Positions 32,548-35,749 of a stretch of 35,749 nt of DNA are shown here, piece by piece. The position numbers were made by a program, and so were the translations under genes. Numbering within the stretch: the first letter of the stretch is position 1; the number at the start of each line of letters is the position of its first letter. Under the pieces are notes generated by a model that made no database searches, was not told the origin of the DNA, and saw only the letters and a list, made by a program, of their open reading frames with translations. The stretch comes from Opitutia bacterium (GTDB lineage: Bacteria > Verrucomicrobiota > Verrucomicrobiia > Opitutales > Opitutaceae), in assembly GCA_947474365.1 (NCBI GenBank), contig CANJIU010000102.1:1-35749 (forward strand), given 5' to 3'.

Positions 32548-32574
32548 GCGGTGTCGACACACGCTCGACACCGC
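32548..32574. terminator. Perfect 10-bp stem-loop between the phosphoesterase and the first DUF1080 gene
   Basis: GCGGTGTCGA and TCGACACCGC pair perfectly across a 7-base loop in the 143-base gap between the two genes. A terminator or mRNA-stabilising or regulatory hairpin are possible. There is no U-tract after it; the following bases are GGCGATTT. Confidence 0.45.
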
Positions 32575-32612
32575 GGCGATTTGCCGGAAGATTGCCTGAC
32601 CCTTCCTCCCCG

Positions 32613-33320
32613 ATGAATCCCTTGAAGTCCGCTTCGTTTATCGTGACCGCTGCGGCGGTCGCTTTCTCCCTCGGCGCTCCGGTTCGGGCCGCCTCCGAAC
32701 TGGCGCTGATTTTCAACGGCAAGTCGCTCGACGGCTGGTCCGTCAAGGGCGGCACGGCGAAGTACCAGGTCGAGCAGGGCACGATCGTCGGCACCACGAC
32801 CGACGGCAGCAAGAACACCTTTCTGTGCACGAACCGGGATTACGCCGATTTTGAGCTGATCCTCGAGGTGTTGTGCGACAAGGAACTCAACTCCGGGATG
32901 CAGATTCGCAGTCACGTTTACCAGAAGGCGACACCGCAGGCCTCGCAGCCGAAGCGGACCCGTGAGGCGGGCGAAGTATACGGTTATCAATGCGAGATCG
33001 CGACGGCCGACAAATGCGTGTCGGGGAATTTCTGGGACGAAGGCCGCTGGACGAAGTGGCACGACGACCTTACGAAGCGGCCTGGCGCGTGTGCGGCGTT
33101 CAAGGAAGGGCAGTGGAACACCTATCGCATCGTCGCGCAGGGCGATCGCATCCGTTCCTGGGTAAACGGCGTGTTGTGCGCGGATTTTCGTGACGCCCAG
33201 GATGCCAGCGGCTTCATCGGGCTTCAGGTGCATGCTATCAAGGCGGGCACCGGGCCGTACAAGGTGCGCTGGAAAAACATCAAACTCCGCGAACTCAAGC
33301 CCGGCGACACTGTGAAATAA
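32613..33320 (+). CDS. Secreted DUF1080 protein (3-keto-disaccharide hydrolase family)
   Basis: This 235-residue protein has a signal peptide (about 1-28) and one DUF1080 domain, a lectin-like jelly-roll now called 3-keto-disaccharide hydrolase. Landmarks are LIFNGKSLDGWSVKGG, the DFELILEV strand, SGMQIRSHVY, EVYGYQCEIA and WNTYRIVAQGDRIRSWVNGV. Family members hydrolyse glycosides whose sugar is oxidised at C3, or bind glycans. The long insertion around residues 110-130 and WDEGRWTKWHDDL are seen in verrucomicrobial and planctomycete copies. The ATG at 32613 was preferred over a TTG at 32592. It is followed 34 bases later by a second DUF1080 gene. Confidence 0.9.
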   Translation: MNPLKSASFIVTAAAVAFSLGAPVRAASELALIFNGKSLDGWSVKGGTAKYQVEQGTIVGTTTDGSKNTFLCTNRDYADFELILEVLCDKELNSGMQIRSHVYQKATPQASQPKRTREAGEVYGYQCEIATADKCVSGNFWDEGRWTKWHDDLTKRPGACAAFKEGQWNTYRIVAQGDRIRSWVNGVLCADFRDAQDASGFIGLQVHAIKAGTGPYKVRWKNIKLRELKPGDTVK

Positions 33321-33354
33321 TCGGACACCTACCACGTTTGATCCATTTTTTCCC

Positions 33355-34386
33355 ATGATCTCCTCCCTCCGTGTCTCGTTCCTCGTGCGCAGCGCGATGT
33401 TCGCACTGCTGCTGTCGTCTGGCGTTCGCGCCGCGGCGCCCAACGCCGCCGATGCCTTTGTCGGCCGCTGGGCCCTGACCCTGCCCAATGCCGCCGGTTG
33501 GCTCGAAGTGAAAAAGGAGGGCGGCTGGCTCGACGGTTCGCTGCTCTGGGGCGGTGGCAGCGTGCTGCCTCTCTCAAACGTGACCGTGGCTGACGGCACG
33601 TTGACGGTCACCAAGGTCAGGGACGTCGAACGCAAGGATGCCAAAGGGAAAGTGCTGCGGAAGCAGCAGCTCACGGACACTCTGACGGCGACGATCGATG
33701 GTGACACCCTGAAAGGCGTCCGCCTCGACCCGCGACCCAATGGCGTCGGTTACAATCGCACCGAGTTTACCGGCAAACGCATCCCGGCGCTGCCGCCTCG
33801 CCCCAATCTGGCAAAGGTGAAATTCGGCGAGCCGATCGCGCTCTTCAATGGCAAGGACCTCTCTGGTTGGAAAACGAAGGAAGCAGATCTCAAGAGTGCC
33901 TGGATGGTGGAAAAGGGCACGTTGATCAATCAACCGCCTCCGCACGTCGCCGGCCAGCCACACGTGCGCACGGCGAATCTTCGCACCGAGCGCGAATTCG
34001 AGGACTTCAACCTCAAGCTCGAAGTCAGCGTGCCCGCCGGCAGCAACAGCGGCGTGTATCTGCGTGGCATCTACGAAATCCAGGTGTTCGACTCCTACGG
34101 TAAGCCGCTCGATCCGCACAATATGGGCGCGCTTTACAGCCGCATCACGCCAAGTGTCGCCGCCGAGAAGCCGGCCGGGGAGTGGCAGACCTTGGACATG
34201 ACCCTGGTGCAACGCCACCTGACAGTAGTGCTCAACGGCACCACGATCATCGACAACCAGCCCGTCCTCGGCTGCACCGGCGGCGCGATGTGGTCGGACG
34301 AGTTTCGCCCCGGTCCGCTCTACCTGCAGGGCGATCACGGCGCGGTCTCGTATCGCAATCTCGTCCTCCGGCCGGTGGTGAAGTAA
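33355..34386 (+). CDS. Secreted DUF1080 protein with extra N-terminal domain (3-keto-disaccharide hydrolase family)
   Basis: This 343-residue protein has a signal peptide (about 1-27), a small N-terminal beta domain (35-140, FVGRWALTLPNAAGWLEVKK and a TLTATIDGDTLKG strand) and a C-terminal DUF1080 domain (155-343). The DUF1080 part shows ALFNGKDLSGWK, EDFNLKLEVSVPAGSNSGVY, YEIQVFDSYG, EWQTLDMTLVQRHLTVVLNG and VSYRNLVLRPV. The acidic residue in YEIQVFDS corresponds to the putative catalytic region. It is a distinct subtype from the preceding gene, so the pair may handle different sugars. A hairpin with a 9-bp stem lies between it and the NHL-repeat gene. Confidence 0.9.
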   Translation: MISSLRVSFLVRSAMFALLLSSGVRAAAPNAADAFVGRWALTLPNAAGWLEVKKEGGWLDGSLLWGGGSVLPLSNVTVADGTLTVTKVRDVERKDAKGKVLRKQQLTDTLTATIDGDTLKGVRLDPRPNGVGYNRTEFTGKRIPALPPRPNLAKVKFGEPIALFNGKDLSGWKTKEADLKSAWMVEKGTLINQPPPHVAGQPHVRTANLRTEREFEDFNLKLEVSVPAGSNSGVYLRGIYEIQVFDSYGKPLDPHNMGALYSRITPSVAAEKPAGEWQTLDMTLVQRHLTVVLNGTTIIDNQPVLGCTGGAMWSDEFRPGPLYLQGDHGAVSYRNLVLRPVVK

Positions 34387-34400
34387 CGAGAATTTTTTGG

Positions 34401-34448
34401 GGGAGCGCGCGCATTTTCTCCCGATCCAGGAGGGCCGCCCGCGCTCCC
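34401..34448. promoter_or_regulatory. Stem-loop between the second DUF1080 gene and the NHL gene
   Basis: GGGAGCGCG and CGCGCTCCC form a perfect 9-bp stem enclosing 30 bases, which contain a smaller CTCC/GGAG hairpin. It starts 15 bases after the stop. A poly-A-rich stretch rather than a U-tract follows, so it may be a processing or attenuating structure rather than an intrinsic terminator. Confidence 0.35.
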
Positions 34449-34477
34449 GAAAAATAAAATTTGATCTGCTCTCCGTC

Positions 34478-35533
34478 ATGACACTTCGCCTCTACCCCTT
34501 GGTTGCCTTGCTGGCATCACTCGTCAGTGCCTTGCCCGTGCGCGCCGAGAAAATCGTGCTCGTCGCCGGCGGCACGGAGGACGCGGTTAACATCCCCGCT
34601 GCGCGCGCCGTGCTCAAGGAACCGTTTGGCGTCGATTTCGACCGTGCGGGAAACCTCTTCATCGTCGAGATGGTCTCGGGCAACCGCCTGCTGAAGGTCG
34701 ACGCGCGTGGGATGCTCACGCACGTCGCCGGGCAACCCACCCCGGGGGATTCTGGCGACGGCGGACCGGCGGTGGCCGCGCAGTTCAACGGCCCGCACAA
34801 TCTCGCCGTGCTGCCGTCGGGTGATGTGTTGCTGGCCGATACTTGGAACGGCCGTGTGCGTCGCGTGGCCGTGGCGACTGGAACAGTGGCGACGTTTCCT
34901 GGATTCACGGTGGCATCCGCTCAGGCCAAGGGTGCTGGACCCTATTGCATCAGTCTCAATCCCGAGGGCTCGGAGCTCTTCGTCGCCGATTTGCGCCGCG
35001 TGCAGGCTGTCGACGTGAAGACCGGAAAGATGCGTCTCGTCGCTGGTAACGGCGCGAAGGGTGTGCCGAAGGACGGCGCGGTCGCGGTTGAGGCACCGCT
35101 GGCCGATCCGCGCGCGGTCGCCGTGGACCGCAAGGGAAACGTCTATATTCTCGAGCGCAGCGGCAATGCCCTGAGGGTGGTTGGTCGCGACAGCAAGATT
35201 CGCACCGTCGTCAACGCCTCGGGTAGGAAGGGTGGGGACGGAGACGGCGGCGACGCATTGGTGGCGACGATGAACGGTCCGAAGCACCTCTGCATCGATC
35301 ACGACGATACGGTGATCATCGCCGACGCCGAAAGCCACCTCGTCCGGCGCTACGTCCCCACGACGGGAAAAATCCTCCGAGTCGCCGGCACGGGTAAGAA
35401 GGGAACGGCCGGTCTCGACGGCCCGCCTGAGAAGTGTGAGCTGGCCCGCCCCCACGGCGTGACCGTCCATCGTGACGGCACGCTCTACATCACCGACAGC
35501 TACAACAACCGGATTCTGAAAATCGTGCGTTAA
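34478..35533 (+). CDS. Secreted NHL-repeat beta-propeller protein
   Basis: This 351-residue protein has a signal peptide (about 1-23, cleaved near VRAEK) and a run of NHL-type repeats. Repeat cores are FGVDFDRAGNLFIVEM, HNLAVLPSGDVLLADTWNGR, RAVAVDRKGNVYILERSGN, KHLCIDHDDTVIIADAESH and HGVTVHRDGTLYITDSYNNR, with VAGGT/VAGQP/VAGNG/VAGTG loops between. This makes a five- to six-bladed propeller, probably a binding or scaffold protein in the periplasm; no catalytic residues are recognised. It starts 91 bases after the DUF1080 gene and probably belongs to the same secreted carbohydrate-handling cluster. Confidence 0.9.
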   Translation: MTLRLYPLVALLASLVSALPVRAEKIVLVAGGTEDAVNIPAARAVLKEPFGVDFDRAGNLFIVEMVSGNRLLKVDARGMLTHVAGQPTPGDSGDGGPAVAAQFNGPHNLAVLPSGDVLLADTWNGRVRRVAVATGTVATFPGFTVASAQAKGAGPYCISLNPEGSELFVADLRRVQAVDVKTGKMRLVAGNGAKGVPKDGAVAVEAPLADPRAVAVDRKGNVYILERSGNALRVVGRDSKIRTVVNASGRKGGDGDGGDALVATMNGPKHLCIDHDDTVIIADAESHLVRRYVPTTGKILRVAGTGKKGTAGLDGPPEKCELARPHGVTVHRDGTLYITDSYNNRILKIVR

Positions 35534-35603
35534 CCCGTGGTGGCAGTGGTGCATCCCGCTTTTTGGACACGCGGAACCTGCATCGATCACCATCGTGCAA
35601 CTG

Positions 35604-35716
35604 CTGGAGCCGCGACGTCCCCGTCGCGGTTTCGAGCCACACGACTGGGGCGTCGCGTCCCCAGGAACCAGGATTCCGATCTGATCGGACTGGAGCGGCG
35701 ACGCCCCCGTCTCCGT
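35604..35716. repeat. Degenerate GC-rich palindromic intergenic repeats
   Basis: Two copies of a CTGGAGC(C/G)GCGACG-type unit lie at 35604-35630 and 35690-35716, with a related inverted unit (CTGGGGCGTCGCG) at 35645-35664 between them. The first contains a perfect 8-bp stem, CCGCGACG/CGTCGCGG; the middle unit has a CTGGGG/CCCCAG stem. A separate 15-bp palindrome, TCCGATCTGATCGGA, is at 35675-35689. The region is otherwise non-coding and may include the terminator of the NHL gene. Confidence 0.6.
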
Positions 35717-35749
35717 CCGGAAAGGGAACTCCGATCTCCGCCGCGCGCC

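Overview
The window looks like a GC-rich chromosomal segment from a Verrucomicrobiota bacterium, most plausibly of the Opitutaceae. This is inferred from gene content, because no rRNA or tRNA is visible. The clues are a TonB-dependent receptor with the LSPFEV motif after its signal peptide, secreted sulfatases, two DUF1080 (3-keto-disaccharide hydrolase) proteins, a secreted Dabb protein, a four-helix-bundle (23S IVP type) gene and a large multi-PAS hybrid kinase. Many proteins carry signal peptides, and most genes lack a strong Shine-Dalgarno sequence. No gene-free stretch exceeds 300 bases. The longest are 10596-10836, 35534-35749, 23171-23373 and 29401-29598.

Region 1 (about 146-6190, minus strand) is the conserved ATP-grasp / alpha-E / transglutaminase / DUF2126 amidoligase operon, a predicted but biochemically obscure peptide-bond-forming system. 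Its first gene, the circularly permuted ATP-grasp, is interrupted by an in-frame TGA. The transglutaminase and DUF2126 parts, often fused in other bacteria, are separate genes here. An EamA-type transporter lies just upstream (6283-7158).

Region 2 (7302-14109) has a membrane hybrid histidine kinase on the minus strand, divergent from a TonB-dependent receptor. The kinase frame is broken by a TAG between its third and fourth PAS domains, leaving a sensor half and a kinase half. Its second PAS domain is strongly LOV-like and keeps the cysteine of the LOV motif.

Region 3 (14161-23170, minus strand) is a branched-chain-amino-acid type ABC transporter operon. Its order is four tandem paralogous binding proteins, then livH, livM, livG and livF. 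Two small modules interrupt it: a four-helix-bundle gene flanked by inverted 7-bp repeat tracts (between the binding proteins and livH), and a ParE/RelE-type toxin-antitoxin pair (between livM and livG). A third heptamer tract lies just upstream of livM.

Region 4 (23374-35533) holds mostly secreted proteins. These are an SGSH-like sulfatase, an M16 metallopeptidase, a Dabb protein with a class A beta-lactamase-like hydrolase (minus strand), and then a plus-strand run: GlcG/HbpS-like protein, second sulfatase, CPPED1-like metallophosphoesterase, two DUF1080 proteins and an NHL-repeat protein. This suggests periplasmic turnover of sulfated glycans. The last 216 bases contain degenerate GC-rich palindromic repeats.
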